Shown piece by piece: positions 35,951 to 44,549 of a stretch of 64,000 bases of DNA; position 1 is the first letter of the stretch; the number at the start of each line of letters is the position of its first letter. The translations under genes and the position numbers were made by a program. The notes beneath the pieces are model-generated. The model was given only the letters and a program-made list of their open reading frames with translations, was not told the origin of the DNA and did not search any database. Origin of the DNA: Salmonella enterica subsp. houtenae serovar Houten (GTDB lineage Bacteria > Pseudomonadota > Gammaproteobacteria > Enterobacterales > Enterobacteriaceae); the NCBI GenBank assembly GCA_900478215.1, contig LS483478.1, positions 1,302,001-1,366,000 on the forward strand. Direction: 5' to 3'.

Positions 35951-38900
35951 TTATTTTTGACTGTATGAGGACAACGTATCAACTAAAAAATCAGATACTT
36001 TAACTTGAAACTTTGAAGCTCCTTTATTCATAAAGCTTTTGGTGCAAGTTAACATCAATTTTTTAGAATCTCTCTCTTTCTGTGTTATCACTGATCTAGC
36101 AGCACTTTCAATACATGCAGCACTTCTTTCTGCTATAGACGCCGCGCTTCCATAAGCAGCCATTCCTACGATCGCTGGAACAGTCGCGACTCCAAGCACA
36201 TACTCCCCTGGTGGGTTATACACATTGTGCATTATCTCAGCATTATGTATGACTTGCTGTGCATCTTCTTGTGGTAAGAAACGCACTGCTGAATCAATGT
36301 TTTGGCAATACGGTCCAAGCCCACCATCACCTATTGAATTCCATCCACTTAGACCTAATGGATCAATCCTCAACACTGGATTCAACGGATGCGAGTAAAG
36401 GTTCCATCCTCCCGTCAGCCCAATAGGATCCTGAGTAATATACCGTCCTTGTGCAGGGGCGTAGTACCGGTGTCGGTTATAATACAGTCCTGACTCCTTA
36501 TCCCACTGCTGCCCCGGCAATCGGATGAGCTGTTGCAGATTATGCTGGTTATCCTCCCGCAGCACATTCCCCCATTCATCAGACTCCGCACTCCAGGCAA
36601 TATGCCCGTTAATATCAATCAGCGCCAGCGGCAGTCCACGGTGGTCGCAGTGGTACAGGTGGAGCTTCCTCACTGGCGCATATTCCGGCTCCACCTGATT
36701 TTTCATCTGCTCCAGGGTCAGCCCGCACATCGTCAGCCATTGCTGATTTTGCTCGCTGATTGCCCCGCGTTTCAGTTCAGCTTCCAGAGTATTCAGCATC
36801 GCCACCAGTTCCGGCGCAAACGCCATCCCTGCATCCTGCTGAAGTTTCTCTGCCAGCGTGCGGCGGGCGGTTCTGGTCAGCTCTGATGTTGCCGTTTCAA
36901 TACGAATGAGTGGCGTAAAACTTCCCGGCTGATACACCGTCTGGATGCGGGTGGCGTCCGTCTGCGTGGTGGTCAGGCGGTCGCCGTCCCATCCGTACCA
37001 TATTACCTCCGGCGTGGGGTTCAGCCAGAGGTACTCCTTCCCGGTAATACCTTCCCGTTCCGTCTGGCTTTTCCATACCCGTTTGCCAGTACGGCGGCCC
37101 AGCGGGTCATAGGCATAACGGCTTTCTGTCAGCGTGTTTCCCTGCTGCATCAGGCGGTAATGCGTGAGCCGGTGCTGATGGTCATAGCTGTAATGATGCG
37201 TATAGCTGCCGCCATTGCGGACGCGCCGCTCATCTTTGTCCGTCAGCCTGCCGTACTCATCGTAATGGTAAAAATAATCCGCGTCCTGGGTGATGCGGTT
37301 ATCACGCCAGGCCTCCGGCAGCATCGGGTATTTATCCCGCTCCGCTATCCGGTTGCCCGCCGGGTCGGTGGGCGTCCGCTGTAAGATGTCATGATGCGGG
37401 GATTTGATATGCGTGCTGACCAGCCGTCCGGCGTCGCTGTACTGATAATCGCGCTGCTCATGCGGCCCGTTGATACGGATAAGCTGCCCGGCGTCGTTCC
37501 AGGTGTGGTCACGGTTAAGCTGCGGTTTATTAAAGTGGTAACTCTCCGTTTGCCCGGCGGCAGTGTATGCCGTGGTTCTTTCGTACTGACCAAAGCTGAG
37601 TAATGTTTCCCGGTGCAGGCGGTCGCGGGTGAAATCAACCAGCGGCTCGTCACCAAGTTTCATTCCGGCAATATAGCCGGAGCCGTAAGTGAGCCATTCC
37701 ACCGGTGACAGGCAGTCGGGGGTGGTGATGGTCGGCAGTCCCTTATCGCTGTAATCCTGCTTCGTTTCGTGCTGCCACAGCAGCTCGCCGGTTTCCGGGT
37801 GATGCACCGTCTGGCGTTCGCTGATAAGACGGCCCCGGTTGTCGCGGGCGTAATGCACGGCAACACGCCAGCCGTCGCTGAGGTGGCTGATGTCTTCCAG
37901 CCAGCCACGTTCGTTATAGCGCCACTGCTCTGCCGGTTCGTCGTTCACGGTGCGTTGCGTCAGGCGGTCCGATTCATCGTAATGCCACGTCGTGACGAGA
38001 TTTTCATCCTCGCTGCGCACAATCTGCCCGGTGTTGCTGTAACGGTAACGTTTCATCCTGCCGTCAAAGCCGGTTTCCTGCGTCAGCCTGTCCAGCACAT
38101 CGTAAGTGAATACCGTGTGGCTGCCGTTCTCGTTGGTCAGTTGCGTCATGCGGCCTGCGGCATCGTATTCCATCCGGCGCGTCAGCCCGCCCTGCGTGGT
38201 GCCGACGGCGTTGCCCCGGTTATCAAAGGTGGTTTCGCTGCGGCTGCCGTCCGGGGAGACCGTCGCCGTCAGGTCGCCTGCTGCATTGTATTCGTAACGG
38301 GTTTCCTGGTCTGTGGTATTCCGCTGGCTGACCAGCCTGCCACGGTTATCATAAACCCGGAACAGGCTTATTCCTTCCTCCTGATGTGTGGCCGTCAGTT
38401 GCCCGAAACGGTCATATTCATAACGGGTTTCATAACCGGAGCAGTCGGTGAAGGTCAGCAACTGCCCGTAACGGCTCCACACCATCTGTTTTTTGCTGCC
38501 GGTGGCGTCTTCGATGGCGCTGGGATGTTCACTGCACGGGTCAGCATAAAAATAACGGGTCGTGTTGCCATTGCGCGCCGTTTCGGCGGTCAGTCTGCCC
38601 AGGTCATCGTATTCCTGACGGGTTTTCAGCCCGTCCGTGTACACCGTGCTGGTTAACTGGCGCTGGCTGTTGTAGTAAAGCTCGGTGCGCCTGCCATCCG
38701 GTGTGGCGACCTCTTTCAGCAGACCAGAACCGGGACTCAGGCGGTATTCCGTCCGGCGGCCGGCCGCATCCGTCTGCGCGATAAGCCTGCCTGCCGGGTC
38801 ATATTCGCTGTGCGTGGCGCTGCCGTCCGCACGCTCCTGTTTCACTACCCGTTTCAGTCCGCCGTCGCCGTCGGTGTGCAGCACCTCGCGGCGGTTCAGA

Positions 38901-40066
38901 CTGTCGGTGATGGTGACAGCACTCTTTTCGTACATATAGGTGTAGCTTAATCCCGCCGGGTTGTGCTGCTCCACGACTCGTCCGGTAGCATCGTAGCGAT
39001 AGCGTATTTCCGGTCTGCCTGCATGATGGTGCGCCACCATCCGTCCCGGATATTTTATGTCATAAGCGAAGCTGCGTACGGCTGTGTCACTGCGGTCATA
39101 CACCGCCACCAGTTCGCCGCGCGGTGAATATGCATAACGCGCCAGCGACTGTGCAGGCAGGTCATCCGGGTATTCCGGGTCACGGGTCAGCCACACCTCT
39201 GCCAGGCGGATGCCGTTATCCGCGCCGCACTCCGTGGCGGGCAGCGCATCAGGCACCGGTGGCTGTTGTGCGGCGGCGGCCTGTCTGCGGTACTGCTCAG
39301 CCCGTTGCGCCTGCGTGGTCAGCAGTAGCCGGAACCGGCGGCCTGCGCCATCCGTCACGCCAGTGATATTTCCTGCGAACTCACCGGCGGCGGCGCGGTG
39401 GAAAACCATTGCCCGCCCGAAATTATCCACCAGCGCAGTCAGCACCCGGTACGGCGGCAGCGGGGCGGGGAGTACCTCATCGGGCGCAGGAACGCGCTCA
39501 GACCAGCCGAGTATCCACCACGGCCCCTGTAAGCTGTTGGTGGCGAGGTAAATATGCGGGCTGGTACGCAGTGCTTCCGGTAATCGCTGCCAGAGAAGAT
39601 GCAGCGGATTGCTTTCATGCAGTGCCGGAGCGCCGCCACGCGCCAGCCAGAACGATTCGCTGCGGCTGAAGGCCGTTTCACCGGGGAACAGCGGGTCAAA
39701 GTGAATGCTGCGCCCGCTGTTGTCGTTGAGTATCAGTTCATCTTCGCGTATCTGTAAGCGGATATCGAAAGGCGCTTTCCAGCCGGGGCCAAATACCCCC
39801 ACCGGTGCGGGCGTTTTCGTCCGGTAACTGCTGTAAGAGCGGGAAAGCACAAACGGCAGCGGGCCGGGCAGGGCAAAATCCGTTTCGCCGGGTTGCACCT
39901 TGGCGCCCAACAGCGGGTTGACCGGGTTGCCGGAGGTCATGCCGCCGGGGCACACCGAACAGGCGACACCGGTGGGCGCGCCAATCATCACCCCTGCCGA
40001 CCCCTGAATTATCGGGCCGCCCTTCATGGTGCCGTCGCCCTGGCGCGCCGCCGGTTTTCCGCTCAT
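35951..40066 (-). CDS. rhs: PAAR-Rhs polymorphic toxin (T6SS effector) with unrecognised C-terminal tip
   Basis: A 1371-residue full-length Rhs protein. Residues about 4-45 are a PAAR domain (KPAARQGDGTMKGGPIIQGS, GAPTGVACSVCPGG) that caps a VgrG spike. Many YD/Rhs repeats fill the middle (YEYDRFGQLTATHQEEG, YDVLDRLTQETGFDGR), forming the cocoon. The core ends at RYITQDPIGLTG and PVLRIDPLGLSG near residue 1240, where Rhs proteins self-cleave. The last 131 residues are a variable tip encoded by AT-rich DNA (35954-36346), unlike the GC-rich core. No N-terminal transmembrane region and no Eag chaperone gene is present. The vgrG stop lies 67 bases upstream. Confidence 0.95.
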   Translation of the reverse strand: MSGKPAARQGDGTMKGGPIIQGSAGVMIGAPTGVACSVCPGGMTSGNPVNPLLGAKVQPGETDFALPGPLPFVLSRSYSSYRTKTPAPVGVFGPGWKAPFDIRLQIREDELILNDNSGRSIHFDPLFPGETAFSRSESFWLARGGAPALHESNPLHLLWQRLPEALRTSPHIYLATNSLQGPWWILGWSERVPAPDEVLPAPLPPYRVLTALVDNFGRAMVFHRAAAGEFAGNITGVTDGAGRRFRLLLTTQAQRAEQYRRQAAAAQQPPVPDALPATECGADNGIRLAEVWLTRDPEYPDDLPAQSLARYAYSPRGELVAVYDRSDTAVRSFAYDIKYPGRMVAHHHAGRPEIRYRYDATGRVVEQHNPAGLSYTYMYEKSAVTITDSLNRREVLHTDGDGGLKRVVKQERADGSATHSEYDPAGRLIAQTDAAGRRTEYRLSPGSGLLKEVATPDGRRTELYYNSQRQLTSTVYTDGLKTRQEYDDLGRLTAETARNGNTTRYFYADPCSEHPSAIEDATGSKKQMVWSRYGQLLTFTDCSGYETRYEYDRFGQLTATHQEEGISLFRVYDNRGRLVSQRNTTDQETRYEYNAAGDLTATVSPDGSRSETTFDNRGNAVGTTQGGLTRRMEYDAAGRMTQLTNENGSHTVFTYDVLDRLTQETGFDGRMKRYRYSNTGQIVRSEDENLVTTWHYDESDRLTQRTVNDEPAEQWRYNERGWLEDISHLSDGWRVAVHYARDNRGRLISERQTVHHPETGELLWQHETKQDYSDKGLPTITTPDCLSPVEWLTYGSGYIAGMKLGDEPLVDFTRDRLHRETLLSFGQYERTTAYTAAGQTESYHFNKPQLNRDHTWNDAGQLIRINGPHEQRDYQYSDAGRLVSTHIKSPHHDILQRTPTDPAGNRIAERDKYPMLPEAWRDNRITQDADYFYHYDEYGRLTDKDERRVRNGGSYTHHYSYDHQHRLTHYRLMQQGNTLTESRYAYDPLGRRTGKRVWKSQTEREGITGKEYLWLNPTPEVIWYGWDGDRLTTTQTDATRIQTVYQPGSFTPLIRIETATSELTRTARRTLAEKLQQDAGMAFAPELVAMLNTLEAELKRGAISEQNQQWLTMCGLTLEQMKNQVEPEYAPVRKLHLYHCDHRGLPLALIDINGHIAWSAESDEWGNVLREDNQHNLQQLIRLPGQQWDKESGLYYNRHRYYAPAQGRYITQDPIGLTGGWNLYSHPLNPVLRIDPLGLSGWNSIGDGGLGPYCQNIDSAVRFLPQEDAQQVIHNAEIMHNVYNPPGEYVLGVATVPAIVGMAAYGSAASIAERSAACIESAARSVITQKERDSKKLMLTCTKSFMNKGASKFQVKVSDFLVDTLSSYSQK
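35954..36346 (-). other. Rhs C-terminal toxin tip (variable domain)
   Basis: The 131 residues after DPLGLS start GWNSIGDGGLGPYCQ. They contain a hydrophobic stretch (YVLGVATVPAIVGMAAYGSA) followed by a helical, cysteine-containing segment and a basic end (CTKSFMNKGASKFQVKVS). I do not recognise a nuclease, deaminase, ADP-ribosyltransferase or peptidase motif. The hydrophobic helix suggests a membrane-acting or membrane-crossing toxin. Confidence 0.7.
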
Positions 40067-40133
40067 GTTCCCGTCCTTTTTATCTCTTATTGTTTTTCTC
40101 TGAAATATCGTCTTATTACCGGTGTTAAATCAC

Positions 40134-42245
40134 TCAGTACTGCCGCATATCCGGCGGCTGGCTGCTGTCTTCCTCCGGCGCTTTCGGCGGGTCTTCCGCT
40201 GCACCGCAGTTCCAGTTAATCATCAGCGCGTCGCCGCTGAGCGTCTGCACGCCCTGGAGATTAATGGCAGTACCGTTAAGGAAGATTTTGCCGTTCTGCG
40301 TCAGGACCAGCCGCGCCTGCCCGCAGCGCAGTTCCAGATGTTCCCCGGCGGAATAGACCGCCACCTTACCGGTGCTCTCGGTTTTGCTTTTACCTACCGT
40401 GAAGGTGACATTTTCCCCGACGCTGACGTTATAGCCCTTACCGACCAGCAGTGATTTCTGTATCCCCACCTGTGAAGACTGCGTCAGCGCCACCGAAGTG
40501 TTCATCACGCCGCCCACGGTGGTCTGATACGCTACCCCGACCGTTAATGCCCGCGCCACGCCCACCGTTTCAGCCTGGTTCTGGCCGACAGTAATGCTCT
40601 GGTTCTGGCCCACGGTTTCTTTCTGATTCTGCACCACCGTCTGCACCTGATTTTGCTTCACGGTGATGACCTGGTTGCCGCCGATGGTTTCGCGGTGGTT
40701 GGCCGTGACATCAGTGGTGCGGTTATTCAGTACATCGGTATCCATATCCTTCTGCGCATGGATATAAACCTGCTCCTGCCCGGTGGCATCCTCAAAGCGC
40801 AGCTCATTAAACCCGCTGCCCTTGTAGGTTTTTGAGCGAATGGTCATCTGCGTTTTGGTAGCGGGTAAATCACCCGGCGAACGGTTATCTTCGTGATACG
40901 TGCGTCCCATGATAATGGGCTGGTCGGGGTCGCCGTTGAGAAAGTCCACAATAACCTCCTGACCCACGCGCGGAATGGCAAGATTGCCAAATCCGGCGCC
41001 TGCCCATGCCTGTGACACTCGTACCCAGCAGGAGCTGTCCTCGTTCCCTGGACAATAGCGATCCCAGTGAAAGCGCACCCGTACCCGGCCATGCTCATCG
41101 CAGAAAATCTCTTCTCCCGCTGGCCCGGTAACAATGGCGCTTTGTGGGCCGTCCACTTTCGGTTTCAGCAGGGGCTGCGGTCGCCATGTCCGGTCAGCGG
41201 GGATGACCCCGAACTGGTTATCCAGAGAGGTGCCCAACCCCTGGCTGCCTTTCAGAGCTTGCGGCTGTTTGCCCGTCAGAACGCTGCTGACAACCTGCCA
41301 TTGTCGGTTAAGTTCTCTGACCGGATGCCCGGTCAGGGTAAAAATGACGCCCGGCCATAATGTCGGCGAGTTGCTGATGCAGACGGCGGTTTCCGCATTA
41401 TTGCGCCAGCCCTCCATCTGATAACGGGCGAAATCCTGCCCATGTTGCTCATCCTTAAATCGTCCCGGATAATCGAAAACTTCATACTGTGTGCGCTGGC
41501 CGTTCAGGTGCTCGCCGTCGCGCCCGTAATACGCCGGTCATCCCGGCACCTTAAAGGTATAGTCCTGGGTTTCCACCGAAGAGGGGCGTATCTGTGCCTG
41601 ATAACGAAATGTACTGATAATCGTGGGTAAAAGAGTGGTTGTGGGACTGGGATTAAAGGACATTTCATCCGTACGGGACAGCCCGGTCACATCATCGCAC
41701 AACGTCAGCGTCTGCGACGGTGTGTCGGCAACGTGCCGGTCAAAAAAGAAAATCCCTTCCTCCGACCACAGGCGGGTGAGAAACGCCAGGTCGGTCTCAC
41801 CATACTGCACGCAGAATTCCCGTGCCGGGTGGTCCTCATAAAACAGCGGTTTCCAGCCGGTTATTCCGTTTTCATCCAGCAGCGTGGCAGAAATGGTCTG
41901 AATATCCTGCTGCTGGAAGATGCGAAAATTTTGCCGCAGCCCGGCGCGCCACAGGGGAGGGTTGATGGTCAGGCTGTAGCACATCTGCCAGCCGTTGTAT
42001 TCTTTCATTCCGAATCGGGTGACAATGCCGCTGATATAGCGCTGTGGTGTATCGCCCTGCCAGATAGTCAGGGTCGCGTTCTTCTCCAGCAGTTTTTCTG
42101 CCGTTTCCCTGAACGAGTCGCTGGCGACTTCAATGTCCAGCGTAAACGGGAATGAATAACGCTGTTTCAGCAGAAAGCTCACCACGGCGAAGGTTTTCGA
42201 CCCCAGACCATCCACGTCCAGCGTGAAACGTAAACCTGTCGACAT
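40134..42245 (-). pseudogene. vgrG: VgrG spike protein gene interrupted by an in-frame UGA
   Basis: The complete frame from the ATG at 42245 to the stop at 40134 would encode 703 residues of a VgrG/gp27-gp5 spike. Part one, 235 residues, has the gp27-like domain (RLWSEEGIFFFDRH); part two has the OB-fold (RVRFHWDRY, WAGAGFGNLAIPRVGQEV, DPDQPIIMGRTYH) and beta-helix repeats (TVGQNQ). The TGA at 41538-41540 (minus strand) replaces an expected tryptophan in VPG-W-PAYYGRDG; the frame is the same before and after. Reinitiation at the ATG 41417 would give only a 427-residue C-terminal piece. Confidence 0.92.
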
Positions 42246-42690
42246 AAGCGCCTCCCTGAATCAATAAAACGGGATATTTCCGGCGGCATTGCAAAAGGTG
42301 TTATCAGACTCTCTTATCTGCGAATAACCGGGAAAATGATTAACGTTACTGATAAATGCTGCCCCATTTAAAAACGACTCTCTGCTCTGTTTTATGATTT
42401 CTGTCAATGAATGATGAATTTTGTTTTATTTATTTTAAAAATGTATTTTATTTTTATTTAAGTGATGTGAATACATAATCATCCCGGTGCTTCACCACAG
42501 GCTTAAAGAGGAAAGCGAAGCGCGGCAGTGAAACAATATTTTCAGTACAAAAACAGTTTCTCCTTTCTGCATCAGCGATACTGGCATAGTCTCCTCCCTG
42601 CTCTATGCTGTCGTTAACAGCGCCCTTTGCTTCACAACCTGAAAGAAGCACCTGAATCCTCAGGACGGTTGATCCCTTTACCGGTGCAGA
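42246..42690. other. AT-rich vgrG upstream region
   Basis: No supportable gene. The stretch 42400-42470 is very AT-rich (TTTTATTTATTTTAAAAATG), typical of H-NS-bound horizontally acquired promoters, and probably holds the vgrG promoter on the minus strand. Confidence 0.5.
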
Positions 42691-43253
42691 CCTCTGCAAA
42701 CACCGGGTCGCGGATAATTGCGACGGAGGCCAACGTTTTCACATCACAACGCCTTTTACTGCGTCAGAATGCTGGCCTGAATCCGCATCGCGCCGGAACT
42801 CTCCCTGCTAATCTGTACCATGCTGACATTCAGTACCTTTTACCTTACGGGCTGCGGCCTGCAAAGACAGCAGGCTTTGCTGCCGCGTGACCGTAAAACT
42901 GTACCAGTCCAGTGCGTCACTTTAACCGCGAAGTCGCGGGAAAGTGACGCACGCAGCCCTTTCGACCTGCACCAGAAAACTTAACTGCACCGGCCCATTG
43001 CTGGATTCTGACACTGCCTTTTCAGGCCATTTTACCCGTAAGGAGAACATGAACCGATACCGAGGCGGATCCGGACGATCCGGGGGATAACCCGCACAAG
43101 CGGGCGGCTGCTCTGAGAGCACAACCGAAGCCCCACCACACTTCAACGGCTGCCGCCCCGGCGCCCAGGTATCGTTCGCAGCCCCGACAAAAAAACAGGG
43201 GCTATCGGCCTGTGCGCCGGGGAAAGCGGTATCAGTGTTGGGTCTTTGGGTGA
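42691..43253 (-). other. Possible P4-like satellite prophage remnant
   Basis: Minus-strand conceptual fragments such as VQLSFLVQVERAACVTFPRL and QFYGHAAAKPAVFAGRSP recall sequence that recurs in the leader/immunity region of P4-like satellites, and the P4-type integrase fragment lies next to it. There is no intact gene. It contains the 41-base hairpin at 42912-42952 listed separately. Assignment rests on memory of recurring conceptual translations. Confidence 0.4.
42912..42952. repeat. Long perfect hairpin
   Basis: The outer arms GTGCGTCACTTT and AAAGTGACGCAC are perfectly complementary; CCGCGA and TCGCGG form an inner stem. The whole could fold as one RNA hairpin of about 18 pairs on either strand. 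Confidence 0.85.
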
Positions 43254-43351
43254 CTAGTTTGCGGCAATTATGAAAAGGGGAAGGTGTGAGAATACTGGAG
43301 CAGGAAATGAAGCGACTGGCACAGCCAGGCTGGCGGCAGTCATAAAACGGT

Positions 43352-43645
43352 TCACGACCGCATAGCGCTGGCGCAACGTTTTTGTGAGTGTCTGATTCTG
43401 GCGCAGAATGTGCAGATCCGCCGGGTGGAGCAGCTTAAGTCGCGGCATATAGAGGGATAGTAACCGAGGGTGATGGTGGTTCTGGCATCCGAACCGGGGC
43501 GTTTATAGCGAAAACGCCAGATCTTTTTGTCGCTGGATCGGACGAACAGGGTCAGCCCCTGATCATCAAACAGTTCGTAATCTTTTTCGGCGGGTTTTGC
43601 CTTCTGGACTTCGGAGGCACTCAGGGGACGGGTAAGAACAGCCAT
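43352..43645 (-). pseudogene. Integrase N-terminal fragment at the lysV end of the island
   Basis: Starts at ATG 43645 (AVLTRPLSASEVQKAKPAEK) and continues DYELFDDQGLTLFVRSSDKK, IWRFRYKRPGSDARTTITLG, the N-terminal DUF4102 domain of P4-type tyrosine integrases. Similarity ends after GYYPS, and the remaining residues to the stop do not look like integrase. The catalytic R-H-R-Y domain is missing. Placement beside a tRNA 3' end with the start facing the tRNA is the usual layout for such integrases. Confidence 0.8.
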
Positions 43646-43733
43646 AACAGACTCCTTTAATGTCAGTTGAAAATGACAGTAACGAAGTTGTGCAATATAC
43701 TGTTTTCATAAAGATTTTTCAGCCCGAAACTAA

Positions 43734-43778
43734 AAATGGGCCTACGACATTTCCACCGCCAGCGGTGTAGGCCCATTT
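43734..43778. repeat. Perfect 12-base inverted repeat between the integrase remnant and lysV
   Basis: AAATGGGCCTAC at 43734-43745 pairs with GTAGGCCCATTT at 43767-43778; inside the loop, CACCGC and GCGGTG continue the pairing. It is not followed by T-run on either strand. Possible recombination or regulatory structure. Confidence 0.8.
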
Positions 43779-43818
43779 GCGCTGGCTTCCCCAACATTCG
43801 GAAAGACGCATACAGACG

Positions 43819-43853
43819 AAAAAAAACCGTATACCTTTGACAGTAATACGGCT
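43819..43853 (-). terminator. Terminator of the valU-valX-valY-lysV operon
   Basis: On the minus strand CCGTAT ... ATACGG followed by eight T lies about 45 bases after the lysV CCA end. Confidence 0.8.
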
Positions 43854-43897
43854 TCTTTACTTCCCCGGATGTACTGAAACACCCCAGGAATGTATGT

Positions 43898-43973
43898 TGG
43901 TGGGTCGTGCAGGATTCGAACCTGCGACCAATTGATTAAAAGTCAACTGCTCTACCAACTGAGCTAACGACCC
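43898..43973 (-). tRNA. lysV: tRNA-Lys (anticodon TTT)
   Basis: A 76-base cloverleaf with encoded CCA: acceptor GGGTCGT/ACGACCC, D-arm AGCTCAGTTGGTAGAGC, anticodon loop ACTTTTAAT, T-arm GCAGGTTCGAATCCTGC. It is the last gene of a four-tRNA operon, and its 3' end is the probable integration site of the neighbouring island. Confidence 0.97.
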
Positions 43974-43977
43974 GAAG

Positions 43978-44053
43978 TGGTGGGTGATGACGGGATCGAA
44001 CCGCCGACCCCCTCCTTGTAAGGGAGGTGCTCTCCCAGCTGAGCTAATCACCC
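43978..44053 (-). tRNA. valY: tRNA-Val (anticodon TAC)
   Basis: A 76-base tRNA with acceptor GGGTGAT/ATCACCC, anticodon loop CTTACAA and encoded CCA. It is identical in sequence to the two other tRNA-Val copies upstream; only four bases separate it from lysV. Confidence 0.97.
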
Positions 44054-44094
44054 ACTTCGGTACTTTACAATAAGAAATTTAGCTGGCGAGAAAG

Positions 44095-44170
44095 TGGTGG
44101 GTGATGACGGGATCGAACCGCCGACCCCCTCCTTGTAAGGGAGGTGCTCTCCCAGCTGAGCTAATCACCC
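44095..44170 (-). tRNA. valX: tRNA-Val (anticodon TAC)
   Basis: Identical to the flanking tRNA-Val copies. Spacers on either side are 41 and 45 bases and probably hold processing sites. Middle copy of three. Confidence 0.97.
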
Positions 44171-44215
44171 ACTTCTCAATTTCTTATCTACACGGCGGAG
44201 ACTACATAAAATAGT

Positions 44216-44291
44216 TGGTGGGTGATGACGGGATCGAACCGCCGACCCCCTCCTTGTAAGGGAGGTGCTCTCCCAGCTGAGCTAATCACCC
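44216..44291 (-). tRNA. valU: tRNA-Val (anticodon TAC)
   Basis: First gene of the minus-strand tRNA operon, 76 bases with encoded CCA; a strong promoter lies 18 bases upstream of it (see the promoter entry). Confidence 0.97.
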
Positions 44292-44308
44292 CCGCTGTGT
44301 GGAGTCGC

Positions 44309-44336
44309 ATTATAGGGAGAGTTGAAAATGAGTCAA
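44309..44336 (-). promoter_or_regulatory. valU operon promoter
   Basis: On the minus strand: -35 TTGACT (44331-44336), 16-base spacer, -10 TATAAT (44309-44314), then a GC-rich discriminator GCGACTCC as in stringently controlled stable RNA promoters. Confidence 0.85.
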
Positions 44337-44456
44337 CGCATTTTCTAAAGTTTTTGTTTGTTCGTCGTAAAATTAAACAAAACGATCGCGAATCACCCCG
44401 CGCAGCATGATTTCTATACGGAAATAGCAAAGCGCAGCGTTCTGACCGGATCAACA

Positions 44457-44484
44457 TTGAGGAATCAAGCCACAGTGATAGAAT
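44457..44484 (+). promoter_or_regulatory. Candidate gltX promoter
   Basis: TTGAGG (44457-44462), 16 bases, TAGAAT (44479-44484), about 65 bases before the gltX ATG. E. coli gltX has several promoters here; this is one plausible match. Confidence 0.5.
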
Positions 44485-44549
44485 ACAAGGCTATTCATCT
44501 TTCCAGGATTTGCCGGTTGTCGGCATCTTTATAAACGTAAGGCCATTTC

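Noticed and set aside
37769..38656. Long plus-strand open frame opposite the rhs gene
   Set aside because: It is a shadow of the GC-rich Rhs repeats on the other strand; no ribosome site and no coherent protein features.
41538..41540. Selenocysteine at the vgrG UGA
   Set aside because: The expected residue is tryptophan in a structural domain, not a catalytic cysteine, and no obvious SECIS hairpin follows; a plain nonsense mutation is simpler.
42454..42699. 81-codon minus-strand ORF upstream of vgrG
   Set aside because: No ribosome site and no recognisable motif; looks like a fragment of the decayed phage-like region.
43254..43448. 64-codon minus-strand ORF overlapping the integrase remnant end
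   Set aside because: Alternative frame of the degraded segment; no support as a gene.
43978..44291. Regularly spaced identical repeats that might suggest a CRISPR array
   Set aside because: They are three identical tRNA-Val genes with full cloverleaf structure and encoded CCA.
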